A stretch of DNA of 32,582 nucleotides from JBCBSK01 sp039819185 (GCA_039819185.1 JBCBSK010000018.1:1-32582), one strand, 5' to 3'; positions 1 through 8,333 are shown, counted from the first letter of the stretch. Program-made: numbers and translations. Notes: generated by a model from the letters alone, not told the origin.

Positions 1-469
1 CGGTTCCTTCAGCTTCGGCGGCGCGTGGACGCTCGGACCGCTCACCCCGATCCCGGTCGCCCCGATCTCCGCGATCGCCTCGGTCACCCCGATCCCCACG
101 GTCACGGTCGCCCCGATCCCGGTCACCTCGATCACGCCGGTCACGGTCGCGCCGGGTCAGGATGGCGGAGGGTTCCTCGCTCAGTTCCTCGACGCGCACG
201 GTCATGAACCGAATAATGTCTTCACTAAGCCGCATCTGGCGTTCCATCTCTGCGACCGCGTCATGGGTCGCGTCGATGTTCATCCGCGTGAAGTGTGCCT
301 TGCGGTTCTTGCGAATCCGATAGGCAAGAGGACGCAGGCCCCAGGATTCGGTATGCGGCACCGACCCGCCCTGGTCCTCGATCACCTTCTTGAAGTCTTC
401 GACCAGGGCGTCCGCCTGCTGGCTCGAAATGTCCTGGCGCGCCAGAACGATATGCTCGTAATACGGCAT
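1..469 (-). CDS. rpsF: 30S ribosomal protein S6 (partial, 3' end outside window)
   Basis: Translated from the minus strand, the frame opens MPYYEHIVLARQDISSQQ and continues through ESWGLRPLAYRIRKNRKAHF, the typical S6 fold sequence. S6 binds 16S rRNA in the small-subunit platform together with S18. The start ATG is at 469-467 and is preceded by a GAGGAAAGG Shine-Dalgarno sequence. The conserved S6 body covers roughly residues 1-100. After that comes a low-complexity tail of Gly-Asp-Arg repeats and then an Ala/Glu-rich stretch that runs off the window edge, so 156 codons are visible and no stop is seen. Extended charged S6 tails are common in Alphaproteobacteria. By family gene order, rpsR and rplI are expected just beyond position 1. 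The gene is divergent from fabD. Confidence 0.95.
   Translation of the reverse strand, partial: MPYYEHIVLARQDISSQQADALVEDFKKVIEDQGGSVPHTESWGLRPLAYRIRKNRKAHFTRMNIDATHDAVAEMERQMRLSEDIIRFMTVRVEELSEEPSAILTRRDRDRRDRGDRDRGDRDRGDRGDRGDRGDRGDRDRGERSERPRAAEAEGT
44..148 (-). repeat. Gly-Asp-Arg repeat tract encoding the RpsF tail
   Basis: On the minus strand this stretch encodes irregular DRG/DRDRG units, about ten in a row. Codons for Asp, Arg and Gly vary freely (GAC/GAT; CGT/CGG/CGA/CGC; GGT/GGC/GGG/GGA), so the repetition is kept at protein level more than at DNA level. It forms a highly charged, probably disordered C-terminal extension of ribosomal protein S6. Confidence 0.85.
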
Positions 470-507
470 AGCTCGCCTTTCCTCAGTGTATCGCGTTTCC
501 AAACGTG

Positions 508-524
508 GTTCGGGTTATCCGAAC
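508..524 (-). promoter_or_regulatory. Hairpin in the rpsF leader
   Basis: A perfect 6-bp inverted repeat (GTTCGG / CCGAAC) with a 5-nt spacer lies 39 nt upstream of the rpsF start, on the transcribed side of rpsF. S6-S18 autoregulatory leader structures with a conserved CCG element are known upstream of rpsF in many bacteria. The strand that would be RNA here carries ACCCG in the 3' arm, but I cannot show it matches that motif. It could be a chance hairpin. Confidence 0.3.
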
Positions 525-937
525 GATTTCCACGCTCGCTGGAAGCGCACTCGGTCACGATCGCCGGCGCGAAGCCTCCGGACACCTTCTGGAAAGGCAT
601 CAGGGTCAGGTCATCAAGAGCGGGAACACGGGAAGACGGCAAACACACCTGCCGAACACGACCAAAATCTGTTCGACCTTCCGTTCAGCTCCCGGCCAAG
701 CCGATCGCGAAGGCCGCGATAAGCCATAGGGACGCGCAGATTGCAAGACCTGAGTGGGGAAAGTGATTGTCGCGAAATCGTTTTTGCCTTGACAATTCGA
801 TGACAAGCCGGTTGACCCCGCGACCACGGCAACGCTTGGCGTAAGTTGGATGTGCCGGTGCTAAAGAGCCACATGCAGCTCCTGTGAACGGGCGCAGCAG
901 ACTGGCCACATATCATGGTCATCGACCCAAGGACGGC
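525..937. other. Intergenic region between divergent rpsF and fabD
   Basis: About 410 bases with no convincing coding sequence; the short frames here resemble no known protein and lack ribosome binding sites. It must hold the promoters for rpsF (minus) and for the fab cluster (plus). A TTGACA hexamer is present at 789-794, but no good -10 element sits at the usual distance, so I do not assign a promoter. Confidence 0.5.
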
Positions 938-1879
938 ATGAAGACAGCATTTCTTTTTCCCGGCCAAGGTAGTCAGGCCGTCGGCATGGGCCGCGATCTG
1001 GCGGATGCCTATCCCGAGGCGCGGGCGGTGTTTGACGAGGTCGATACGGCCCTCGGCGATGCTTTGTCACAAACCATGTTCGACGGGCCGGACGACCAAT
1101 TGACCCTGACTGAGAACGCTCAGCCCGCATTGATGGCCGTCAGCATGGCGGTGGTCCGGGTACTTGAAGCCCGCGGTGTCGATCTCGTCGACACGGTCGA
1201 CTACGTCGCCGGGCACTCTCTTGGGGAGTATTCAGCGCTGTGCGCAGCGGGCGCGGTGTCGATCGCTGATACGGCGCGGCTTCTCAGAACCCGCGGTCAA
1301 GCCATGCAGCGTGCCGTGCCTGTGGGCGAGGGGGCCATGGCGGCGCTGATGGGGCTCGATTTCGAGACAGCGAGCGCGATCGCCGCTGAAGCTGCCAGTG
1401 GCGAGGTGTGTGCCGCCGCGAACGACAATGCCGATGGCCAGGTTGTTCTGTCCGGCACGGCAAGCGCCGTCGAGCGGGCCATCGCCATCGCCGAAACCAA
1501 GGGCGCGCGCAAGGCGGTCAGGCTGCCGGTGTCGGCGCCGTTTCATTGTGCGCTGATGGCCCCTGCGGCCGACGTAATGGCAGAGGCGCTGGCCGCGACG
1601 GAGATCACCGCGCCGAAAATCCCCGTCATCGCCAATGTCGGCGTCGCCGAAGTATCGACACCGGACGCGATTCGCGCCTCCCTCGTGGAACAGGTCACCG
1701 GCACGGTGCGTTGGCGCGAAACCGGCCAGTGGCTCGCAGCCCACGCTGTGACGACGGCATATGAGGTTGGAGCGGGAAAGGTCCTGACGGGCTTGATGCG
1801 CCGCATCGATCGGTCTATCGCAATGTCACCCTTGGGAACGCCGTCCGAGATTGACGCGTTCCTTGCCGACAGGTCGTAG
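938..1879 (+). CDS. fabD: Malonyl-CoA:ACP transacylase (FabD)
   Basis: Transfers malonyl from CoA to acyl carrier protein, the step that supplies extender units to type II fatty-acid synthesis in the cytoplasm. The 313-aa product starts MKTAFLFPGQGSQ and carries the GQGSQ motif (residues 9-13), the GHSLG nucleophile elbow with Ser94, the RTRGQAMQ segment, and the catalytic His203 in APFHCALM. The start at 938 is chosen because the family begins with this sequence and AAGGACGG lies just upstream; an in-frame ATG at 884 would add 18 residues of non-family sequence. It is followed 33 bp later by fabG, so fabD leads the fab cluster. Length and motifs are normal for the family. Confidence 0.97.
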   Translation: MKTAFLFPGQGSQAVGMGRDLADAYPEARAVFDEVDTALGDALSQTMFDGPDDQLTLTENAQPALMAVSMAVVRVLEARGVDLVDTVDYVAGHSLGEYSALCAAGAVSIADTARLLRTRGQAMQRAVPVGEGAMAALMGLDFETASAIAAEAASGEVCAAANDNADGQVVLSGTASAVERAIAIAETKGARKAVRLPVSAPFHCALMAPAADVMAEALAATEITAPKIPVIANVGVAEVSTPDAIRASLVEQVTGTVRWRETGQWLAAHAVTTAYEVGAGKVLTGLMRRIDRSIAMSPLGTPSEIDAFLADRS

Positions 1880-1912
1880 CGGATCGACCGTGGCACTATT
1901 CCAGGAGATCGA

Positions 1913-2650
1913 ATGTTTGATCTGACCGGCAAGACCGCGCTTGTGACAGGTGCGACGGGCGGCATCGGCGAGGCAATCGCCCGCTGCCTGCATGGCGCGG
2001 GTGCAACCGTTGCCTTGAGCGGCACGCGCGAAGCGGTGTTGCAGGACCGTGCCAACGGGCTTGGTGAACGGGCGATACCGATCGTCGCCAATCTGTCCGA
2101 ACCTGACGAAGCCGAGCGCCTTGGCGAGGCTGCCGAAGAAGCGCTCGGGCAGGTCGATATCCTTGTCAACAATGCTGGCGTTACCCGCGACAATCTCTTT
2201 ATCCGCATGAAGGACGAGGAGTGGGACCAGGTGATCGCCGTCAATTTGTCGGCGGTGTTCCGGCTGACGCGAACCATTTCCAAGACCATGATGCGCCGAC
2301 GGTCGGGCCGCATCGTCAACATTACCTCCGTCGTGGGTGTCAGCGGCAATCCCGGCCAGGCGAATTACTGCGCCGCCAAGGCCGGCATGATCGGCATGTC
2401 GAAATCGCTGGCGCTTGAAACCGCGCGGCGTGGCATCACCGTGAACTGCATCGCACCGGGCTTCATCGAAACGCCGATGACCGACAAGCTTGGCGCCAAG
2501 ATCAAGGAACAGATCCTGGAGCGTGTGCCGGCGGGCAAGCTCGGATCGGTTGACGATATCGCCGCAGCAGCGCTCTATCTCGCAAGCGACGAGGCAGCCT
2601 ATATGACGGGACAGACATTACATGTGAATGGAGGCATGTTGATGGTTTGA
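1913..2650 (+). CDS. fabG: 3-oxoacyl-ACP reductase (FabG)
   Basis: NADPH-dependent reduction of beta-ketoacyl-ACP, the first reductive step of each fatty-acid elongation cycle. The 245-aa protein is a classical short-chain dehydrogenase: the TGATGGIGEA cofactor loop (residues 12-21), NNAG (86-89), Asn111, Ser139, and the Tyr152-x3-Lys156 catalytic pair in NYCAAKAG. The C-terminal GQTLHVNGGM segment is also typical. An AGGAG ribosome binding site precedes the ATG. It lies between fabD and acpP, as in many proteobacteria, and that context makes FabG much more likely than another SDR. Confidence 0.96.
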   Translation: MFDLTGKTALVTGATGGIGEAIARCLHGAGATVALSGTREAVLQDRANGLGERAIPIVANLSEPDEAERLGEAAEEALGQVDILVNNAGVTRDNLFIRMKDEEWDQVIAVNLSAVFRLTRTISKTMMRRRSGRIVNITSVVGVSGNPGQANYCAAKAGMIGMSKSLALETARRGITVNCIAPGFIETPMTDKLGAKIKEQILERVPAGKLGSVDDIAAAALYLASDEAAYMTGQTLHVNGGMLMV

Positions 2651-2881
2651 CGTGCCGGTTCGGGCGCTGTAAAAGCGCCGCCGATCGGGTGTTTCACGCC
2701 CCGATGCGCTCGATAGCCAAAGCCTGAGGGATATGCTAGGAGCGCGCGACTCGGTGAACCGGGCAATCACGTCACGGGATCGGCTGGTGCTGGCCGCCGG
2801 CCTTCTGGGTCGTTCGGCTACCATCCTCCCTCGGCGAAAACAAAGTTAGACAACAGTCGGACCAGCATCGGGGTCAGAAGC
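2651..2881. other. fabG-acpP intergenic region
   Basis: A 231-bp gap with no gene. Positions 2663-2679 hold a perfect 6-bp hairpin (GGCGCT / AGCGCC, 5-nt loop) shortly after the fabG stop, but no T-run follows, so it is not a standard intrinsic terminator. The size of the gap suggests acpP has its own promoter, as is common for this very abundant protein; no clear -35/-10 pair is visible. Confidence 0.45.
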
Positions 2882-3118
2882 ATGAGTGATATTGCAGAAC
2901 GGGTGAAGAAGATCGTCGTCGAGCATCTCGGTGTCGAAGGCGAGAAAGTCACGCCCCAGGCCCATTTCATCGACGATCTCGGTGCCGACAGTCTCGACAC
3001 GGTCGAACTCGTTATGGCGTTCGAGGAAGAATTCGATTGCGAGATCCCGGATGACGCGGCCGAGACGATTTTGACCGTCGGTGACGCGATCAAGTTTCTC
3101 GAGTCGAACTCCGGCTGA
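2882..3118 (+). CDS. acpP: Acyl carrier protein
   Basis: Small acidic carrier that holds growing acyl chains on a 4'-phosphopantetheine arm and donates them to lipid and lipid A synthesis. The 78-aa product starts MSDIAERVKKIVVEHLGV and contains the GADSLDTVELVMAFEEEF helix II signature, whose Ser is the site of phosphopantetheinylation. Length and acidic composition are typical. It is followed directly by fabF, only 2 nt before a possible TTG start and 35 nt before the ATG, so the two are probably cotranscribed. Confidence 0.98.
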   Translation: MSDIAERVKKIVVEHLGVEGEKVTPQAHFIDDLGADSLDTVELVMAFEEEFDCEIPDDAAETILTVGDAIKFLESNSG

Positions 3119-3153
3119 GCTTGAGCGCGGCCAGTTCATCGCACACATCAGTC

Positions 3154-4419
3154 ATGCGGCGCGTCGTTATAACCGGGATGGGGCTGCTCACCCCGCTAGC
3201 GGCCGGGGTTGAGGAGACCTGGGCTCGGCTTGTTGCGGGTGACAGCGGCATTCGTGCGATCGAAAACTTCGACGTTTCCGATCTCACCAGCCGTGTTGCC
3301 GGTCAGGTGCCGCGCGGCGACGGGTCGAACGGCACCTACAATCCCAATGACTGGATGGAGCCGAAGGATCAGCGCCATGTCGACGAGTTCATCGTCTATG
3401 CGGTGGCGGCGGCGACGCAGGCGCTGAACGATTCGGACTGGCATCCCGAGGACGACGAGGACCGGTATCGCACCGGTGTTCTGATCGGCTCCGGGATCGG
3501 CGGCCTTCAGGGCATCGCGGACGGCGCGATGTTGTTGCGTGACAAGGGACCTCGCAAGGTCAGCCCGTACTATATTCCCGGCCGCCTGATCAATCTCGCT
3601 TCGGGCTATGTTTCGATCAAGCACAAGCTGATGGGGCCAACCCATGCGGTCGTGACGGCGTGTTCAACCGGCGCGCATGCGATCGGTGACGCCGCCCGCA
3701 TGATCGCGCTCGACGATGCCGACGTCATGGTGGCGGGCGGCACGGAAGCCGCCGTTTCGCGCACGGCCGTTGCCGGCTTTTCCGCCTGTCGTGCGTTGAC
3801 CACCCATTTCAATGACACACCGGAGAAGGCGTCGCGGCCCTATGACCGTGACCGCGATGGCTTCGTCCTGTCGGAAGGCGCTGGCGTCGTCGTGCTCGAA
3901 GAGCTTGAGCATGCCCGCGCGCGTGGCGCGAAAATCTATGCTGAGGTCGTCGGCTACGGGATGTCGGGCGATGCTCATCACATCACTGCGCCGTCGCCCG
4001 ATGGCAATGGCGCCTATCGTTGTATGCAGGCCGCCATAAAGCGTGCCGGCATTGATGTCGGCGAGATCGACTACATTAACGCCCATGGAACCTCGACACC
4101 TGTTGGTGATGAGATCGAACTGAACGCTGCCAGCCGGCTTATCGGCAATGCCGCCGCGCGGATCTCGATGTCCTCGACCAAGTCCTCCATCGGGCATTTG
4201 TTGGGCGCTGCCGGTGCCGTCGAAGCGATCTTCTGTGCGCTCGCGATCCGAGATCAGGTTGCGCCACCGACGCTCAATCTCGACAATCCGTCCGTCGAGA
4301 CGCCGATCGACCTCGTGCCGCATACGGCGCGCCGGCGCGACATCACCGTCGCTCTGAGCAATTCCTTCGGCTTTGGCGGAACCAATGCCAGCCTCGTTCT
4401 GCGCCGCCTGGACGGCTAG
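3154..4419 (+). CDS. fabF: 3-oxoacyl-ACP synthase II (FabF)
   Basis: Condensing enzyme that joins malonyl-ACP to acyl-ACP in fatty-acid elongation. From MRRVVITGMG the protein is 421 aa. The thiolase-fold catalytic triad is present: Cys170 in VVTACSTGAH, His311 in INAHGTSTPVGDE and His348 in SSIGHLLGAAGA, with the C-terminal SFGFGGTNAS loop. I chose the ATG at 3154 because the family begins there. An in-frame TTG at 3121, two bases after the acpP stop, would add 11 residues and allow tight translational coupling; neither has a strong ribosome binding site, so the exact start is open. It completes the fabD-fabG-acpP-fabF cluster. Confidence 0.95.
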   Translation: MRRVVITGMGLLTPLAAGVEETWARLVAGDSGIRAIENFDVSDLTSRVAGQVPRGDGSNGTYNPNDWMEPKDQRHVDEFIVYAVAAATQALNDSDWHPEDDEDRYRTGVLIGSGIGGLQGIADGAMLLRDKGPRKVSPYYIPGRLINLASGYVSIKHKLMGPTHAVVTACSTGAHAIGDAARMIALDDADVMVAGGTEAAVSRTAVAGFSACRALTTHFNDTPEKASRPYDRDRDGFVLSEGAGVVVLEELEHARARGAKIYAEVVGYGMSGDAHHITAPSPDGNGAYRCMQAAIKRAGIDVGEIDYINAHGTSTPVGDEIELNAASRLIGNAAARISMSSTKSSIGHLLGAAGAVEAIFCALAIRDQVAPPTLNLDNPSVETPIDLVPHTARRRDITVALSNSFGFGGTNASLVLRRLDG

Positions 4420-4594
4420 ACCGGGCGAGATCATTTTGCATTGGGAGCGAACCACTTCGAACGTAGAAAGATGATCGGTTCCAAAAAAGGGAGCGATATG
4501 TGCCGGTCACGGCGCAGGTTGCTCTAGCGCCCAACATGGTTTTGCCTTAACCGGCGGCTACAGAGCGCAAGTTCGTGATCGGGAGACGACAAGC
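4420..4594. other. fabF-mltG intergenic region with a 9-codon frame
   Basis: This 175-bp gap has no recognisable gene. It contains AAGGGAG (4487-4493) four bases ahead of ATG at 4498, opening a nine-codon frame MCRSRRRLL that ends at TAG 4525-4527. It looks like a possible leader peptide, but there is no associated hairpin or pause signal I can point to, so it may be coincidental. Confidence 0.3.
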
Positions 4595-5836
4595 GTGGCC
4601 GAAGACGACAACGACAGCGCCCGCCCGCCAAGGCGTCCACGCAGCGCACGCGAGGCGATCCATCCTGATCGCCCGCCGCCACCGCCGGTGGCCAAGCGCG
4701 CGCGCAACCATCCCGTGATCGCTTATCTCTCCGGCCTCATGACCTTCATGGTCCTGATGATTATCCTTGTCGGTGCCAGCCTTTATGTCGGCAAGGCGAT
4801 GTTTGAGGCGCCGGGGCCGCTTGCATCGGACCGCACCGTGACCATTCCGAGCGGGCAGGGCGTACGCTCGATCTCACGGCTGCTCGAACGGGAAGGGTTT
4901 GTTGAGCGTGGCTGGATGTTTCTGGCCGGCGTTGCGGCCTTCCGGGAGGAGGACAATCTCAAGGCCGGCGAATACCTTATTCCGGCATCCGCCAGCATGC
5001 GCGACATCATGGACATCTTCGTGGAGGGCCGCGCGATCCTGCACCGCCTGACATTTCCAGAGGGTCTTACCAGCCAACGCATGATCGAAATGATCAATGC
5101 CGACACGGTGCTGATCGGTGGTTCGATCACCGAAATCCCGGCGGAAGGCAAGTTGATGCCGGAGACCTTCAGCTTTCCGCGCGGTACGACCCGCCAGGAG
5201 GTGGTCGACATTCTGCGCCGCGAACATGATCGCGTGCTTGCCGAAGTTTGGGCCCGCCGCATTGACGATCTGCCGATCGAAACGCCCGAGGAGATGCTGA
5301 CGCTGGCCTCGATCGTTGAGAAGGAAACCGGGCGCGCCGATGAACGCGCTCGTGTCGCGGGCGTCTTCGTCAACCGGCTCCGCCGTGGTATGCGGCTTCA
5401 ATCCGACCCGACAATTCTCTACGGGCTCTATGGTGGTGATGCCTGGGATGAGTTCCGCACCATTCTGCGCTCGGAACTCAACGCGCCGAACAATCCCTAC
5501 AATACCTATCAGATCGACGCGTTGCCGCCGGGCCCGATCGCCAATGTCGGCCGGGCGGCCCTTGAAGCGGTCGCCAATCCGTCGCGCACCGAGGATTTGT
5601 TCTTTGTTGCCGACGGAACCGGCGGACATGCTTTTGCCCGAACACTCGAAGAGCACAACCGCAATGTCGCGCGCTGGCGCGAGATCGAGCGCGAGCGCCG
5701 CGAGGCGGAGGCTGCCGCGGAGCAGGAAGCCGAACAGGCTGCCGATGAGGAGCCGGCGGCCGAAGACGGCGAAACGGGCGAGGCCGGCTTCGACCCCGCC
5801 GAAGCCCTGCGTGGCCTCGACACCAGCGTCGATTGA
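4595..5836 (+). CDS. mltG: Endolytic peptidoglycan transglycosylase MltG
   Basis: Inner-membrane lytic transglycosylase (YceG family) that cleaves nascent glycan strands and may end their polymerisation. The 413-aa product has a Pro/Arg-rich cytoplasmic N-terminus, one membrane segment at about residues 43-65, a LysM-like region with FPEGLTSQRM near 154-163, and the catalytic-site sequence LASIVEKETGRADER around 237-251. The later segments DPTILYG and NTYQIDALPPGPIANVG are family hallmarks. A strongly acidic Ala/Glu-rich tail from about residue 365 extends beyond the normal domain. The GTG start at 4595 follows GGGAGACG. It sits between fabF and yicC, the usual alphaproteobacterial order. Confidence 0.95.
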   Translation: MAEDDNDSARPPRRPRSAREAIHPDRPPPPPVAKRARNHPVIAYLSGLMTFMVLMIILVGASLYVGKAMFEAPGPLASDRTVTIPSGQGVRSISRLLEREGFVERGWMFLAGVAAFREEDNLKAGEYLIPASASMRDIMDIFVEGRAILHRLTFPEGLTSQRMIEMINADTVLIGGSITEIPAEGKLMPETFSFPRGTTRQEVVDILRREHDRVLAEVWARRIDDLPIETPEEMLTLASIVEKETGRADERARVAGVFVNRLRRGMRLQSDPTILYGLYGGDAWDEFRTILRSELNAPNNPYNTYQIDALPPGPIANVGRAALEAVANPSRTEDLFFVADGTGGHAFARTLEEHNRNVARWREIERERREAEAAAEQEAEQAADEEPAAEDGETGEAGFDPAEALRGLDTSVD

Positions 5837-5867
5837 TCTGACGCTCTCAGCGGTCTGGAGTTTATCT

Positions 5868-6770
5868 GTGCCCATTGCCAGTATGACGGGATTTGCCAGT
5901 GTCTCCGGCGAGTGGGGCTCTGAGGGGCTGCGCTATCGCTGGCGCTGGGATCTGAAGTCGGTCAATGCGCGCGGCCGTGATGTGCGTCTCAGGATTCCAG
6001 GGTTCGCAGACGGCGTCGAGGCCGACATACGCAAACGTGTCTCAGACCGTCTGGCGCGGGGGTCGATCAGCGTCACGCTGCAATTGGATCGTGAGCAGTC
6101 CGGTACGGGCGCGGCAATCGATGTCGATCTGTTCGTTGCACTTGCCGCGTCTGCACGCGAGGCCGCGGAGCGCGCCGGGCTTGCCCCGCCGACAGCCGAT
6201 GGGCTGATGATGCTGCGTGGCATTGTGCAGTCCGATAGCGAACAGGGCACCGGCGATCCCCTCGAAGAGGCGCTGCTAGGAGCGCTTCTGGAGAGCTTCG
6301 ATACCGCGCTTGCAGCACTGATCGAGATGCGCCAACGCGAAGGCGCGCATCTTCACGAGGTGGTTCTGGATCAGGTCTCGGAGATTGAGCATCTGACAGG
6401 CGCCATCGCCGTTCTGCCGCAGCGGACGCCGGACGCAATCGGAACACGTCTGGCCCAACAGATCGACGATCTGATGGCGCGTGCCTCGGAGCTTGATCCG
6501 GACCGGCTGCATCAGGAAGCGTTGCTTATGTCCCAGAAACAGGATGTGCGTGAGGAGATTGATCGGTTGGCAGCCCATGTCGCGGCAGGTCGCGAACTTC
6601 TGGCCGAGGGCGGTGCCGTCGGTCGGCGCCTCGACTTTCTGACCCAGGAACTCAACCGCGAGGCCAATACCATCTGTTCGAAATCGGGCGACATCGAGCT
6701 GACCCGGATCGGGTTATCCTTGAAGGCGGTGATTGATCAGATGCGCGAGCAGGTCCAGAACATCGAATAG
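5868..6770 (+). CDS. yicC: YicC family endoribonuclease
   Basis: The 300-aa product begins MPIASMTGFA and ends with the conserved GRRLDFLTQELNREANTICSKSGD and LKAVIDQMREQVQNIE segments of the YicC/YloC family. Members studied in other bacteria are endoribonucleases, and the gene is commonly found beside gmk, as here (24 bp ahead of it). The start is GTG at 5868, preceded by CTGGAG at about 8 nt, which gives the exact family N-terminus; the longer open frame upstream, back to 5316, overlaps mltG in another frame and is not coding. Central residues form long charged helices. The biological substrate here is unknown. Confidence 0.93.
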   Translation: MPIASMTGFASVSGEWGSEGLRYRWRWDLKSVNARGRDVRLRIPGFADGVEADIRKRVSDRLARGSISVTLQLDREQSGTGAAIDVDLFVALAASAREAAERAGLAPPTADGLMMLRGIVQSDSEQGTGDPLEEALLGALLESFDTALAALIEMRQREGAHLHEVVLDQVSEIEHLTGAIAVLPQRTPDAIGTRLAQQIDDLMARASELDPDRLHQEALLMSQKQDVREEIDRLAAHVAAGRELLAEGGAVGRRLDFLTQELNREANTICSKSGDIELTRIGLSLKAVIDQMREQVQNIE

Positions 6771-6794
6771 GCAGCAGTGGTTTTTGGAGAGGAT

Positions 6795-7439
6795 ATGGAT
6801 CGGCCGGAGGACAGTCGCCGCGGTGTCATGCTCGTTCTGTCGTCGCCGTCGGGGGCGGGCAAATCAACGATCGCACGCAAGCTGATCGAGATCGAGCGTG
6901 GATCGGGGCTTGAACTCTCGGTGTCGTTGACGACGCGCCCGAAACGGCCGAGCGAGGTCGACAATGTCGATTACCGGTTCGTGGATCGCGGGACCTTCGA
7001 ACGTCACCGCGATACCGGAGATCTGCTCGAATGGGCCGAAGTGCACGGCAACTTCTATGGAACGCCCCGTGCGCCGGTCGAAGCGGCCCTGTCGTCAGGC
7101 CGTGACATCATGTTTGACATCGACTGGCAGGGCGCAGAGCAGTTGCGCGCCAATGCCGGGTCCGATGTTGTCAGCGTGTTCATTCTGCCGCCCTCGGCGG
7201 AGGACTTGAAAGCGCGATTGATCCGCCGCGCCGAAGACAGTCCCGATACCATCGAGCGCCGGCTCAAGAACGCGCGCTCGGAGATGACCCATTGGGCTGA
7301 TTATGATCACGTCGTGATCAATCGCGACGTTGAGACCGCGCTGTCGGATGTGCGCTCGATCCTGCATGGCGAGCGCCGCCGTGCCGCACGTTGTTCCAAC
7401 CTCGCCGGCTTTGTCGACGGGTTGATCGCCGATTTGTAA
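6795..7439 (+). CDS. gmk: Guanylate kinase
   Basis: Phosphorylates GMP to GDP using ATP, an essential purine nucleotide step. The 214-aa product has the P-loop LSSPSGAGKST (GAGKST at residues 20-25), the GMP-binding VSLTTRPKRPSEVDNVDY segment, and IMFDIDWQGAEQL. I chose the ATG at 6795 because GGAG lies 5 nt upstream; an in-frame GTG at 6777 has no ribosome binding site. It is the last gene of the plus-strand block and converges with rsmA, whose stop is only 15 bp away, with no clear terminator hairpin between them. Confidence 0.96.
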   Translation: MDRPEDSRRGVMLVLSSPSGAGKSTIARKLIEIERGSGLELSVSLTTRPKRPSEVDNVDYRFVDRGTFERHRDTGDLLEWAEVHGNFYGTPRAPVEAALSSGRDIMFDIDWQGAEQLRANAGSDVVSVFILPPSAEDLKARLIRRAEDSPDTIERRLKNARSEMTHWADYDHVVINRDVETALSDVRSILHGERRRAARCSNLAGFVDGLIADL

Positions 7440-7454
7440 GGTGGGGTGCCGGCC

Positions 7455-8333
7455 TCAGCCGGGCGTCTGCGCTTCCAGTGCCTTGGCGAGCGTGAGAAAC
7501 GCCGCGCGGTCAAGCTCCTCGGCCCGGGCTGTTTCAGCAATCCCGCATTGGTCCAGAACGTCTATCGGGGTTGCGAATACCTGTTTCAGGCTTGACCGCA
7601 GCATCTTGCGGCGCTGGCCGAAGGCGGCTGCCGTGACGCGCCGCAGGGCACTGGCTGAAGGATCGCCTGGTGCGACCGACTTCGGGGTCAACCGCACGAC
7701 AGACGACACCACTTTCGGGCGTGGCACGAAGGCGTCGGGCGGAATGTCGAACAGACGTTCTGCCCGGCAGCGCCAGCCGCACAGGACCGCAAGCCGGCCA
7801 TAGGCCGCGTCACCCGGCTCGGCGGTGATCCGGTCCGCGACCTCACGCTGGAACATGAGCGCGGCCGTCTCGAACCAGGACGGCCAGGGCTCGGCGTCGA
7901 GCCAGCCGGTCAGAAGTTCGGTCGCGATGTTGTAGGGCAGATTGGCGATCAACCGAACAGGCGCGTGGTCGCCGACAATGTCAGGCCAGTCAATCTTGAG
8001 CGCATCGGCCTGATGAACGCTAAGCCGGCCGGGCGCGGCCGCGCCAATCCTCTCAAGCAGCGGCAGAAACCGCGCATCCCGCTCGATCGCGATGACATGG
8101 GCGGTCCCTTCGAGCAGCAGTCCGCGCGTCAGTCCGCCCGGTCCGGGGCCGATTTCGACAACAGTCGTTCCCTCAAGAGCGCCTGTCGTGCGTGCGATTC
8201 GGCGTGTGAGATTGAGATCGAGCAGGAAATTTTGACCAAGCGCCCGGCGCGCATCGATCCCCGCGTCCCTAAGGCTGTTGGACAGTGAGGGCAGAGCGTC
8301 GAGTGCAGCGCCGTCGGCGGGATCAGGTCGCAT
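7455..8333 (-). CDS. rsmA: 16S rRNA (adenine1518-N6/adenine1519-N6)-dimethyltransferase RsmA (KsgA)
   Basis: Dimethylates two adjacent adenines in the 3' hairpin of 16S rRNA during small-subunit maturation, using S-adenosylmethionine. The 292-aa product contains ALGQNFLLD (residues 31-39), the SAM-binding motif VVEIGPGPGGLT (58-69), the acidic IAIERD motif, and the catalytic NLPYNIATELL (NLPY at 131-134). The C-terminal domain has FVPRPKVVSSVVRL. Its ATG at 8333 overlaps the pdxA stop by 11 nt, so it is probably translationally coupled as the last gene of the lptF-to-rsmA operon. Confidence 0.96.
   Translation of the reverse strand: MRPDPADGAALDALPSLSNSLRDAGIDARRALGQNFLLDLNLTRRIARTTGALEGTTVVEIGPGPGGLTRGLLLEGTAHVIAIERDARFLPLLERIGAAAPGRLSVHQADALKIDWPDIVGDHAPVRLIANLPYNIATELLTGWLDAEPWPSWFETAALMFQREVADRITAEPGDAAYGRLAVLCGWRCRAERLFDIPPDAFVPRPKVVSSVVRLTPKSVAPGDPSASALRRVTAAAFGQRRKMLRSSLKQVFATPIDVLDQCGIAETARAEELDRAAFLTLAKALEAQTPG

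Noticed and set aside
44..148. Short direct repeats as a possible CRISPR array
   Set aside because: Units are 9-15 nt, contiguous, without spacers, and encode the RpsF tail.
25..207. Open frame on plus strand with repeated His-Pro-Asp-Gly
   Set aside because: Antisense shadow of the rpsF Gly-Asp-Arg tail; repeats are explained by the minus-strand protein.
789..794. TTGACA as the fabD promoter -35 box
   Set aside because: No acceptable -10 hexamer at 16-18 bp; not annotated as a promoter.
263..966. Several overlapping open frames around the rpsF-fabD gap
   Set aside because: No ribosome binding sites, no recognisable domains, mutually overlapping on both strands; typical of GC-rich DNA.
2663..2679. 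GGCGCT/AGCGCC hairpin after fabG as a terminator
   Set aside because: No T-run follows, and acpP continues the cluster; kept only as a note on the intergenic region.
5316..5867. Long upstream extension of the yicC frame
   Set aside because: Lies wholly within mltG in another frame; the family N-terminus and a ribosome site are at 5868.
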